Source: an uncultured bacterium (GTDB lineage Bacteria > Actinomycetota > Actinomycetes > S36-B12 > CAIYMF01). Taken from it: a stretch of DNA of 64,000 bases. The DNA is taken from the NCBI GenBank assembly GCA_903826575.1, contig CAIKEU010000068.1:26179-90178 (forward strand), read 5' to 3'. The notes beneath the pieces were generated by a model. The model ran no database searches, was not told where the DNA came from, and was given only the letters and a program-made list of their open reading frames with translations. Positions within the stretch are counted from its first letter, which is position 1. Each line of letters begins with the position of its first letter. A program made the translations under genes and the position numbers. Of the stretch, positions 18,494-26,096 are shown in pieces.

Positions 18494-19642
18494 TTATTTG
18501 GGGCTTACTGCGTAGGCCGCGTTGAGTGCGCTCTGAAGCGACTCAGTAAAGGCCTGACACGTCAACGTGGCGCCTGTCCCAGCAGAAATACACGTTGCCG
18601 ATGGGCTCGATAGCGTTCCTGTCGAGTACAGCGCCTTTGTCGCAAAGCCATTGATGTCGGACCGCTTAGTTGCGGCAAGGGGGGCACTATGAACCGCGGC
18701 GTTAACGCCGTTTGCGTTGAAGAAGAAGGTGCCGGTGATGTACAGCTGGTAAGACTGTCCCGCCGGATCAGCATTGGAGGACCAGCCGACATCGGTCACT
18801 GCGCCCGAGATCGCGTCGGTCGTGATGTTCTCTTGGAACTGTTCCCAACCGTTACCATTTCCATTGTTCTTCAGGTAGTAGGACAACATGTGTGATGTGG
18901 TGTCGCACTTGAGGATCAGGCCCGGTCCGAAGGCATCGCCGACCGGTGCGTTGTTGTCAGAGGTCATGTTCAACTGCGCTGCGGTGCGATCGTCAGCCGA
19001 GGTGCAGGTACCAGCGAAGGCTGTCTTGGTGGCTAGCTTGAAGTGGTTCGACTGAACTGTCGCGAGCTGGGCCTTGTAGACCGTTGACCATGCGTTGTAG
19101 GCGTTCGAGTAGGCCAACCACTTGGTTGGACCATTACTGAGCGCGCCGGCGGCCTTCTTGTTGTAAACCGCAAGTTTGGTGTTGTAAACCTTCAGCGCTG
19201 CTACCTTCTTGGCAGGTACTGCCTTCGTGTACGCGATCCACGCATTGATGACCGGCGTTGCGGCAGTCTTCCACGCAGCGTAGGTGTTGTTCAGCGTCGT
19301 TCGCTTAACGCCGGCTGACAGCGCGATTGACTGACTGTAGACATCGCCGCGGATCGTCGTCCCGAGGCTCGTCGTTGGGAGGGGGACAGCTGTCGTGGGC
19401 AGCGGCGTCGTCCGCTTGGTCTGAAGGGCGGCCGTCGCGCCACCAAACTTGGCGGGCACAGGAAGGATTCCCTGGGCCTTGGCAGCGCCGGTCGGCAGAA
19501 TGTCGTTGTAACTAGCGGTGGCGGCCATTGAGGCTACCGGCGCGAGCACCGAGGCGGCTGCGGCGGTGCCGAAGGCCAAGGCGAGTGCTGGGCGGCGAAG
19601 GCCGCCGGTGTGGATGTTACGCGGGGTTGAAGACTGAGTCAT
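18494..19642 (-). CDS. Secreted protein with C-terminal FMN_bind-like flavinylation motif
   Basis: 382-aa exported protein and first gene of the flavin cluster. Start ATG 19642 has AAAGGA upstream; the open frame runs further to 19894 but without protein-like content. Signal peptide about residues 1-44 (PALALAFGTAAAASVLAPVA), then an aromatic/Lys/Ala-rich helical region (about 115-215, e.g. YNTKLAVYNKKAAGAL), then a beta-rich domain. The C-terminus reads GTGATLTCQAFTESLQSAL, which matches the flavinylation motif and last helix of FMN_bind domains even though the domain before it is longer and divergent. Four Cys (TCTS, LKCD, TCIS, LTCQ) could form two disulphides. It is probably a third ApbE substrate, but no overall family was recognised. 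Confidence 0.75.
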   Translation of the reverse strand: MTQSSTPRNIHTGGLRRPALALAFGTAAAASVLAPVASMAATASYNDILPTGAAKAQGILPVPAKFGGATAALQTKRTTPLPTTAVPLPTTSLGTTIRGDVYSQSIALSAGVKRTTLNNTYAAWKTAATPVINAWIAYTKAVPAKKVAALKVYNTKLAVYNKKAAGALSNGPTKWLAYSNAYNAWSTVYKAQLATVQSNHFKLATKTAFAGTCTSADDRTAAQLNMTSDNNAPVGDAFGPGLILKCDTTSHMLSYYLKNNGNGNGWEQFQENITTDAISGAVTDVGWSSNADPAGQSYQLYITGTFFFNANGVNAAVHSAPLAATKRSDINGFATKALYSTGTLSSPSATCISAGTGATLTCQAFTESLQSALNAAYAVSPK

Positions 19643-19980
19643 GGTTTTCCTTTCGTCGTGCGCACTGGGTAGTTGTTGCTCCGAACGGGTGACCGATGTC
19701 CAAGAAATGACCAATGTCCGATGTGTGAGGTTCGAAATCGCACATCTGAGCGGTCCCTTCACTCGGCGGTTTGTCGGTCTCCGTGCACAGTTCATCCTCC
19801 CCAGCAGATGGTTGGTTAACACGCTGCGGGAGTCGTAGGAATAGCCAAGGAGATCCAAGATTTGTCCAAGTTGGCCTGTGTGTGGCCCTGTCACCCGTCT
19901 GGATCACCGTGTGCGCGGGGAAGGGGCCGATATAGGGACGAGCGGCAGCTCTAGCCGCGTCAACTGATCGAGGAGTTTCG
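19643..19980. promoter_or_regulatory. Divergent regulatory region with TGACC(G/A)ATGTCC direct repeats
   Basis: 338-nt gap between the divergent flavin-cluster gene (start 19642) and the beta-propeller gene (start 19981). Two copies of a 12-mer, TGACCGATGTCC (19690-19701) and TGACCAATGTCC (19708-19719), lie 18 nt apart on one strand, 48-77 nt upstream of the flavin-cluster start. GATGTG...CACATC inverted arms follow. This looks like a tandem activator or repressor site. No clean consensus promoter could be picked out, and no RNA gene was seen. Confidence 0.4.
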
Positions 19981-21690
19981 ATGATGCGGCCCTTGCGAGC
20001 AGTGCTCGGAGTGGTTGTCGCATGCGGGCTCGCCGCCACGCTGATTCCCTCGGCCCAAGGGGCGTCGCGTGCCTCCGCCGCGGTGGCATCGCCTGCGCTG
20101 TCAACTTCAGTCGATACGGCGTTCGGCACCTCGGAGTCAGAAGATTCGCGAGAGTCGCTCTATCACGCGGTCACCACGCCGGTGCCCTTCACTGACGTGC
20201 GGTTCGTGCTTCCCGATCGAGGCCGAATGTTCGTGTCGGACGCGGACGTGGTGCACGTAATCGACGATCAAGGTGCCATCGAACGCACGATTACCGGCGC
20301 TGCGGGCGCCGAAGGCATGGCAGTGAGCGCAGACGGAGCTACCTTGTACGTCGCCGAATCTGAGCTCGGGTACATTGCGGCCGTGACGGTAGCCACGGGC
20401 GAGATAACCCACACGTATACCGTCGCCTCATGTCCGCATGAGTTGGCTGTCATGGGCACGACGCTGTTTTACACGAGCGGCTGCTCGCTCTCAGGTTGGA
20501 TAAGCCACCTAGACCTCGCTACTGGAATCGCAGCAGGACTACCAGATCAGGTGCTGACGAATTCAAGCGCTCTACTAACCGCGACAACGGATACGCTGAT
20601 TGTGGCCGATGGGCAACTTCGGTCGTGGTCGATTCATGCGGCGGAGGATGGAACACCAGTTTTTGGTGTCGAGAACAGCGGTCCGTATTTCCCGCATGTG
20701 TTGAGCCTGACGAGCCGTGACGGCAATGTGGTCGTGATTGACGCCTCGGTTAACTCCTATGGCATCTACAGGTCAGATCTTGGTGCCATTCGTGCATACC
20801 CAGCTGTGTCGTACCCGACAGCAATCGCTTGGTCGCATGACGGTTCGAAGATTGTTGGGGGCTCGGATACGCCGCATGGGAATGGGATTCGGGTATTCAA
20901 CGCTGATGATGCGAACGTGACTGTTGCGGCATCCATTCCCTCTCTGGCCGGGCGAGACGGTAACCAAGGGGTAACCCCTGGCGCAGTGATGTTTTCGTCC
21001 GATGATTCAACGGTGATCGCGCTGACGAGGGAATGGACGACGCAGGGGTGGAAGTACGCGATCGCGCGCGCCTCGACGACCCCCGCGAGCCCATCGACCG
21101 TTACTTTGCGGGTGACCGCGCCTTCGGCGTTCGGACGGACGTCTCGGGTCGAAGTGCGCAGTCCTGGGCGTCCGAATTCACCGATCTTGGTGACCGTCAC
21201 GATTCCGAGTCGCACGTGGCGCGCCTCTACGTCGGTGCTAACAAACGACGCGGGAATTGGAATTGCGCAGATCAACGTCCCGTTCTCGGGCACGTTGACC
21301 GCACAGCTTGCCGGCGACCTTCACCACGAAGCGGCACCGCCGGTGAGCGCATCGGTTCGGATTCCCTCAGGGCTTGCGGTCACCATGGGACTGCCGTCGC
21401 GGCTCGTCCGAGGGGTCGTGCATTACGCGAAGCTTAGTTCTATGCGTCAGAAAGTTCTTTTGAGCCCATCGGTGCAGTCCCGCATGGTTCGGGTGACCCT
21501 TCAGTATCTGCGGGGCCGTAGTTGGGTATCGACGAGACCGTTCACGCTGTTCACCGATGGCCACGGCTATGTCAGCACCGCGATGAAGTCGGCACGGCCA
21601 CGCGTTCTTTACCGGCTCGTCTACAACTTCGACGGGGACACATGGAACTCCGCGTCAGCTGCGACGAGCCGGGTCTTCACACTCGGCTAG
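19981..21690 (+). CDS. Secreted beta-propeller (YVTN-like) protein
   Basis: 569-aa exported protein with signal peptide about residues 1-28 (AVLGVVVACGLAATLIPSAQG). Residues about 60-370 contain repeated blades with motifs such as VSADGATLYVAESELGYIA, VTVATGEITHTYTV and IAWSHDGSKIVGGSD, typical of YVTN/WD-like propellers. The last ~190 residues are beta-rich Ig-like segments with adhesion-type repeats (RLVRGVVHYAKLS, RVLYRLVYNFDGDTW). The start ATGATG has GAGGAG 5 nt upstream. It is divergent to the flavin cluster and may share its control. The function is unknown: a surface binding or scaffold protein is most likely, and a link to the flavin system is only positional. Confidence 0.75.
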   Translation: MMRPLRAVLGVVVACGLAATLIPSAQGASRASAAVASPALSTSVDTAFGTSESEDSRESLYHAVTTPVPFTDVRFVLPDRGRMFVSDADVVHVIDDQGAIERTITGAAGAEGMAVSADGATLYVAESELGYIAAVTVATGEITHTYTVASCPHELAVMGTTLFYTSGCSLSGWISHLDLATGIAAGLPDQVLTNSSALLTATTDTLIVADGQLRSWSIHAAEDGTPVFGVENSGPYFPHVLSLTSRDGNVVVIDASVNSYGIYRSDLGAIRAYPAVSYPTAIAWSHDGSKIVGGSDTPHGNGIRVFNADDANVTVAASIPSLAGRDGNQGVTPGAVMFSSDDSTVIALTREWTTQGWKYAIARASTTPASPSTVTLRVTAPSAFGRTSRVEVRSPGRPNSPILVTVTIPSRTWRASTSVLTNDAGIGIAQINVPFSGTLTAQLAGDLHHEAAPPVSASVRIPSGLAVTMGLPSRLVRGVVHYAKLSSMRQKVLLSPSVQSRMVRVTLQYLRGRSWVSTRPFTLFTDGHGYVSTAMKSARPRVLYRLVYNFDGDTWNSASAATSRVFTLG

Positions 21691-21701
21691 AGGTCAAGCT
21701 G

Positions 21702-23333
21702 TCAGGACATGATGTCGTACACAACCTTGCCTGAAGCCATCGTGAGCTCCACGTGTGCATCGCTGAGATGCTCGGCCTTGAATAGATCCTGATCGAGAAT
21801 TACCAGATCAGCACGCTTGCCAACGGCAAGACTTCCCGCCTGCGTTTCGTCATGGTTGACGTAGGCGGTGCCATTGGTGAAGCCGTTAATGGCAGCTTCG
21901 ATGGGGATCGCCTCGTGCGGCAGGAATGCTGGCTGATCGCGATACAGCGGACCAATGCGGGTGACCGCAACTTCCATCTGGGCGAGCGGATCGGCTGTAG
22001 ATACGGACCAGTCGCTACCCATCGCAAGAACGGTTCCGTTCTTCAAGAGCGAATTGAACGGGTAACTCAGATCCACCCGATCCTGACCAAGGAACGGGAC
22101 GGTGAGAACGTTCATCTGTGGATCGAAGTTCGCCCAGTAAGCCTGACAGTTAGCAACGACGTCCAGATCGCGGAAACGCGGAATGTCCTCTGGCTGAACC
22201 AGCTGAATGTGGGCCAAGTGATGACGCAGGTCGTGGCGTCCGTGGGCGGTGATAGCGGCTTCGACTGCATCGAGTGCATTTCGAACGGCTCGATCCCCGA
22301 TCACGTGCATATGGACCTGAAAACTCTCAGCGGTGAGTGCGGTGACCGCGGCAGCCAATTCGTCATGATCGACGTAGGACAGTCCGAAATTGTCGGTGTG
22401 CCCGCCGCAGCCGTCACAGAACGGTTGCATCAAGGCGCCGGTGTAATTTTCCAAAACCCCGTCAGTCATGATCTTGACGGTTGTTGGGTGGAAGTTGCCG
22501 GCGCGTCCACTCTCGCGCTGAGTTTTAAACGTATCGAGTTGTTCGAGGCCACCATGGCGGTCCCACCACAGCGCACCCACGACGCGGGCAGTCAGCTTGC
22601 CAGATTCTGCCAGCGACTTGTACGCCTCGAGCGTGCCTTGGATCACCCACGCGTCCTGCCAGCCGGTGATTCCAAGGGAATGCAGATGATCCTGAGCGTT
22701 GAGGATTGCCGCTTCCCACGTCGCTCGGTTGGGTAGGGGTACTACCTTCTCGTTGAAGGTGTAGGCAGCCCCCTCGTGCAACATGCCGCTTGGTTCGCCC
22801 GCCTCGTTGCGCTCGATGCGGCCATCCCACGGATCGGGGGTGTCCTTTGTGATGCCTGCGATTTCCAGAGCCTTGCTATTGACCCATGCGCCGTGAACGT
22901 CACGGTTGAACAAGAAGACTGGACGATCCGGCACGATTGAATCGAGGTCTTCCTTGGTCGGAAGTCCGCCTGGGAAATGGTCCATTGCCCAGCCGCCGCC
23001 AATGATCCAGTCTGCGTCCGGGTTGGCATCGGCGTACATCTTGATCGTCGCCAGATATGCCGTGCGGCCGGGTAAGTCGTTCAGCAGGACGTGTAGACGG
23101 TTCAACCCCGCAAATGGCGCGTGAATGTGGGCGTCTTGAAACCCAGGTGTCACCATCTTGCCGGCGGCATCAATAACCCGGGTGTTGGTCCCGATGTAGC
23201 CCTTGACGTCGTCCTGGGTGCCGAGCGCCACGATGCGGTCGCCGCTGATCGCGATGCTTTCGGACCAGCCGCGGACGGCGTCGCCACGGTAAATCGGTCC
23301 ATTAATGACGATGTCTGCAGCGTGCGAGGTCAT
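21702..23333 (-). CDS. YtcJ-type amidohydrolase
   Basis: 543-aa metal-dependent amidohydrolase of the YtcJ/AepA group (Amidohydro_3). Start ATG 23333 (MTSHAADIVINGPI) has GGAG 5 nt upstream; the frame extends to 23411 without family similarity. Metal-site motifs are QDAHIHAPFAG (HxH), the later His in MHVIGDRAVRNAL and HHLAHIQLVQ, and the Asp in MGSDWSVSTADPL. The C-terminal TIM-barrel edge and composite beta domain (SLAVGKRADLVILDQD) are present. It hydrolyses an unidentified amide or ring substrate. A second, more divergent member lies at 46481. It converges with the beta-propeller gene with 11 nt between stops. Confidence 0.88.
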   Translation of the reverse strand: MTSHAADIVINGPIYRGDAVRGWSESIAISGDRIVALGTQDDVKGYIGTNTRVIDAAGKMVTPGFQDAHIHAPFAGLNRLHVLLNDLPGRTAYLATIKMYADANPDADWIIGGGWAMDHFPGGLPTKEDLDSIVPDRPVFLFNRDVHGAWVNSKALEIAGITKDTPDPWDGRIERNEAGEPSGMLHEGAAYTFNEKVVPLPNRATWEAAILNAQDHLHSLGITGWQDAWVIQGTLEAYKSLAESGKLTARVVGALWWDRHGGLEQLDTFKTQRESGRAGNFHPTTVKIMTDGVLENYTGALMQPFCDGCGGHTDNFGLSYVDHDELAAAVTALTAESFQVHMHVIGDRAVRNALDAVEAAITAHGRHDLRHHLAHIQLVQPEDIPRFRDLDVVANCQAYWANFDPQMNVLTVPFLGQDRVDLSYPFNSLLKNGTVLAMGSDWSVSTADPLAQMEVAVTRIGPLYRDQPAFLPHEAIPIEAAINGFTNGTAYVNHDETQAGSLAVGKRADLVILDQDLFKAEHLSDAHVELTMASGKVVYDIMS

Positions 23334-23483
23334 CTGAGCTCCGTAAGTACGTGAAATGGTGCTGGCGAGACTACCGCGCCCGGCCCCGAGTCGTAAGCCT
23401 TTGACCAGCACAGTTGCGGGATTCGAGTGTCGCTGGCCTGACCCGATGGCGATATCCGATTAGGTCGAGAGGGAATTGAGAGG

Positions 23484-23489
23484 TATGAT
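23484..23489 (+). promoter_or_regulatory. Candidate -10 element (TATGAT) for an orphan transcript
   Basis: TATGAT, one mismatch from the sigma-A -10 consensus, with TTAGGT 18 nt upstream as a poor -35. It would start transcription near 23496, just before a run of hairpins in the 640-nt gene-free stretch. Confidence 0.35.
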
Positions 23490-23728
23490 GATCGAAACGG
23501 GTTAAGGTTTACCGTTTTTCGACCGACGTAAGACCTATGAGGTCTTCGACGCCGCGAACCGGATCAGGTTCGCCAGACAGCGTGCATAACCCACGTCGGA
23601 CGACCAAAACCACGGCTTCGCAGGGCCAATCCCTGCGTGGAGTGACAGCCCTTGAGTTAGCGCTCGGGCCCACCACGACCGATGATTACCGCCCACCATC
23701 CGTGGGCACGATGGAAAGAGGTAAGACC

Positions 23729-23758
23729 ATGGACGACTTCGGTCCTTGGGACGACTAA
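23729..23758 (+). CDS. Nine-codon ORF (possible leader peptide)
   Basis: ATG to TAA encoding MDDFGPWDD. AGAGG lies 7 nt upstream of the ATG, a good ribosome site. The frame is open upstream (ATG 23711 would add six residues), but that part does not look like protein. The ORF sits inside the candidate structured RNA and ahead of a strong hairpin, a layout seen in leader peptides. No function can be assigned, and chance is possible for so short an ORF. Confidence 0.3.
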   Translation: MDDFGPWDD

Positions 23759-23828
23759 TAGTTCGTCATACGATGCCAGCCTCGATCAAGGCTGACGCAA
23801 CGACTAGCGAGCGCAGGTGTGCGCTCAA

Positions 23829-23865
23829 CGTGTGGGTCACATTCCGATGGGATGTGACCCACACG
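23829..23865 (+). terminator. 17-bp hairpin, terminator-like
   Basis: Left arm 23829-23845, loop GAT, right arm 23849-23865; 16 Watson-Crick pairs plus one G-U (core GTGTGGGTCACAT/ATGTGACCCACAC). It is not followed by a T-run, as is common for high-GC actinobacterial terminators. It ends the candidate RNA and insulates the gene starting at 23974. Confidence 0.55.
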
Positions 23866-23973
23866 CATGTGCGCGCAAACTCCGGAAGCAGATCGTGGTT
23901 TGTCGACGTTTAGATCGTTGTCCGTGGCACGATGTTGGGAACGAACTGCTACGTCTGCTTGAGTGAGGAATTG

Positions 23974-26037
23974 ATGGATCCGCGTCACGCTGTCCTGTTC
24001 GAACCTGTGCAGATCGGGCCAAAGACTGCCCCAAATCGCTTCTATCAGGTACCTCACGCTTCCGGTTTTGGATCGATGAAACCGCGCACCCATGCGGCAT
24101 TTCGGGCCGTCAAAGCTGAGGGTGGCTGGGGTGTGGTCAACGTTGATTACGCCCCTGTCTCGTTGGATTCTGAGGAGTATCCCGCGATCGCAGCAGACTG
24201 CTGGGATCTCGACGATATGAAACGTCTTGGGCTTGTCGCCGATGCGATTCACGCCCACGGTTCCCTTGCCGGCATCGAGCTCTATCACGGGGGCGCGGAA
24301 TCCCTGAACGGTGAATCGCGCTACCCGAGGCTTGCTCCGAGTCAAATTGGATCAGACTGGCGTCGAAGCAGTTTCTGTAAAGAGATGACTTTAGACGACA
24401 TCGCCCGCGTGCAAAGTGACTACGTCTTAGCTGCGCAGCGGGCTCGCGATGTTGGCTTCGACATTGTGTATGTCTATGGCGCTCATGGCTATTTGATGAC
24501 GCAGATGTTGTCGTCCGAAACCAATCGACGCACAGATCGCTATGGCGGTTCGCTGGAGAACCGGGCTCGATTCCAGCTTGAAACAATAGAGCGAGTGCGA
24601 GCCGAGATCGGTGCTGATTGTGCAGTTGCTGTGCGCATGGCCGTATACGGACGTAACGAGATTCCGGGGATCGAACTCGACGAAATGCTCGACGTCATTC
24701 GTTTGTTCGACCCCGTTGTCGACCTTTTCGACGTCAATGTGGGGAGCTGGCCGGAGGACTCGGGCACGTCTCGCTATTACCCTGAGGGGCATCAGCGCGC
24801 CTGGACATCGCAGGTACGTCAGGCAACGAGTAAACCCATCGTTTCTGTCGGACGGTTTACCAATCCGGATCTCATGGCGTCGATGGTGCAATCCGGCGAA
24901 CTCGATTTCATTGGCGCCGCACGTCCTGCGATCGCCGATCCCTTTCTGCCGCAAAAGATTCGTGAGGGTCGGCTCGACGAGGTGCGTGAATGCACTGGAT
25001 CGAACCTGTGCATCCTTCGCGAGGAGTCACTGGCACATGTTGGCTGTATCCAGAATGCGACGGCGGGGGAGGAGTATCGACGCGGCTGGCACCCGGAGAT
25101 CTTTGTTCGACCACGTAATCCCGAGCGCGCAATCTTGGTTATCGGTGGTGGTCCAGCAGGGATGGAATGCGCGATGGTGCTTGGTAAGAGCGGATATGAA
25201 GCAGTGCATCTCGTCGAGGCAGGCGATGCACTCGGCGGAAAGATGCGCTGGACGCGAAAGTTGCCGACCTTGGGCGACTGGGGACGGGTTATTGATCACC
25301 GTGTGATTGGGCTCAACAAACTCGACAATGTCGCGGTAATTCTCGGTCGCACGCTGACTGTTGACGATGTGTTGGATTACGGAGCAGACACGGTCATCGT
25401 TGCAACGGGATCCTCGTGGAATGGCGACGGTCTTCAATCTCACCGTCGTGAGCCCATTGCACATGCTGGGGTTGCCTTCACCCCCGAGCAGATCATGGCG
25501 GGGGCACGCCCGCCAATGGGCCGAGTCGTCGTCTACGACTGCGACGGTTACTACGTAGCTGCCGGTATTGCCGAGTTGCTTGCTGGTGAGGGCTATGACG
25601 CCCATCTGGTGACGTCGCTACCGCGGATCTCACCCATTTCTGATGAGTCGCTGGAAGGTGACTTCTTGCGTCAGCATCTTCACGACTGCGGCGTCGAGAT
25701 GACCACGGGAGTGACGATCACGGGCGTGACAGTCTCGGGACACACACCCGATGGAGTTGTTGGGGAAACCGAGTATGGCGACGAGTGGCGTGACACTGCC
25801 GTCGGAGTTGTTCTCGTGACCTTGCAGGTCTCTGATGATGCGCTGTATCGCGATCTCATCAGTGATCGCCATCGTCTCGAAGCCGCAGGTATCACCGCGG
25901 TTTACGCAATTGGCGATGCGGTCGTGCCGCGCATGCCATCGGAGGCGATCTTCGATGGGCATCGCCTGGCGCGAGAACTTGAATCAGATGATCCGATGGC
26001 GCCAAAGCCATGGCTGCGCGAACGTCCCGCCATCTGA
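23974..26037 (+). CDS. TMADH-like FMN/FAD oxidoreductase (old-yellow-enzyme plus disulphide-reductase-like domain)
   Basis: 687-aa protein like trimethylamine dehydrogenase, histamine dehydrogenase and 2,4-dienoyl-CoA reductase. Residues 1-330 form an FMN-binding OYE barrel (ending VSVGRF, IGAARPAIADPF). A cluster region then follows, and residues 385-680 form a two-nucleotide-binding domain (VIGGGPAGMECAMVLGKSG; TVIVATGSSW). The start ATG 23974 (MDPRHAVLFEPVQIG) fits the family; the frame opens at 23932. In TMADH the [4Fe-4S] cluster is held by four Cys; here the positions read C340, S343, C346 and C358 (CTGSNLC...GC), so the second ligand is Ser. The segment IQNATAGEEYRRGWHPE matches TMADH closely. 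The substrate is probably an amine, but this is unproven. Confidence 0.87.
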   Translation: MDPRHAVLFEPVQIGPKTAPNRFYQVPHASGFGSMKPRTHAAFRAVKAEGGWGVVNVDYAPVSLDSEEYPAIAADCWDLDDMKRLGLVADAIHAHGSLAGIELYHGGAESLNGESRYPRLAPSQIGSDWRRSSFCKEMTLDDIARVQSDYVLAAQRARDVGFDIVYVYGAHGYLMTQMLSSETNRRTDRYGGSLENRARFQLETIERVRAEIGADCAVAVRMAVYGRNEIPGIELDEMLDVIRLFDPVVDLFDVNVGSWPEDSGTSRYYPEGHQRAWTSQVRQATSKPIVSVGRFTNPDLMASMVQSGELDFIGAARPAIADPFLPQKIREGRLDEVRECTGSNLCILREESLAHVGCIQNATAGEEYRRGWHPEIFVRPRNPERAILVIGGGPAGMECAMVLGKSGYEAVHLVEAGDALGGKMRWTRKLPTLGDWGRVIDHRVIGLNKLDNVAVILGRTLTVDDVLDYGADTVIVATGSSWNGDGLQSHRREPIAHAGVAFTPEQIMAGARPPMGRVVVYDCDGYYVAAGIAELLAGEGYDAHLVTSLPRISPISDESLEGDFLRQHLHDCGVEMTTGVTITGVTVSGHTPDGVVGETEYGDEWRDTAVGVVLVTLQVSDDALYRDLISDRHRLEAAGITAVYAIGDAVVPRMPSEAIFDGHRLARELESDDPMAPKPWLRERPAI

Positions 26038-26096
26038 CTTGTGTGACTCGCGTGTAATCGCTCATACCGATTTGGCCCCGTACTCTTGTAATTGAC

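Larger units (their letters stand above)
23496..23865 (+). ncRNA. Candidate structured RNA in a gene-free region
   Basis: Between the divergent starts at 23333 and 23974 there is no convincing protein gene. This part carries five perfect or near-perfect stem-loops in one strand's reading: 23530-23546 (AAGACCT/AGGTCTT), 23554-23573 (GCGAACC/GGTTCGC), 23619-23637 (CGCAGGG/CCCTGCG, with flanking CCA/TGG pairing), 23691-23707 (GCCCAC/GTGGGC) and a 17-bp terminal hairpin at 23829-23865. A TATGAT -10 precedes it. It does not match RNase P RNA, tmRNA, SRP RNA or a complete known riboswitch that I can recall. It could be an sRNA, a leader or attenuator carrying the small ORF at 23729, or a set of unrelated palindromes. 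Confidence 0.4.

Noticed and set aside
23521..23660. TPP riboswitch on the minus strand (GAACCTGATCCGG is present)
   Set aside because: The match is one side of a short palindrome. The CTGAGA element, the ACCC before GAACC and the GCCGGCG-A-GGGA end are missing, and the downstream gene is not a thiamine gene.
23537..23758. 73-codon ORF across the structured region
   Set aside because: Its ATG lies in a hairpin loop with no ribosome site, and the translation (Thr/Ser/Arg-rich) has no protein-like pattern. Only its last nine codons are kept as a possible small ORF.
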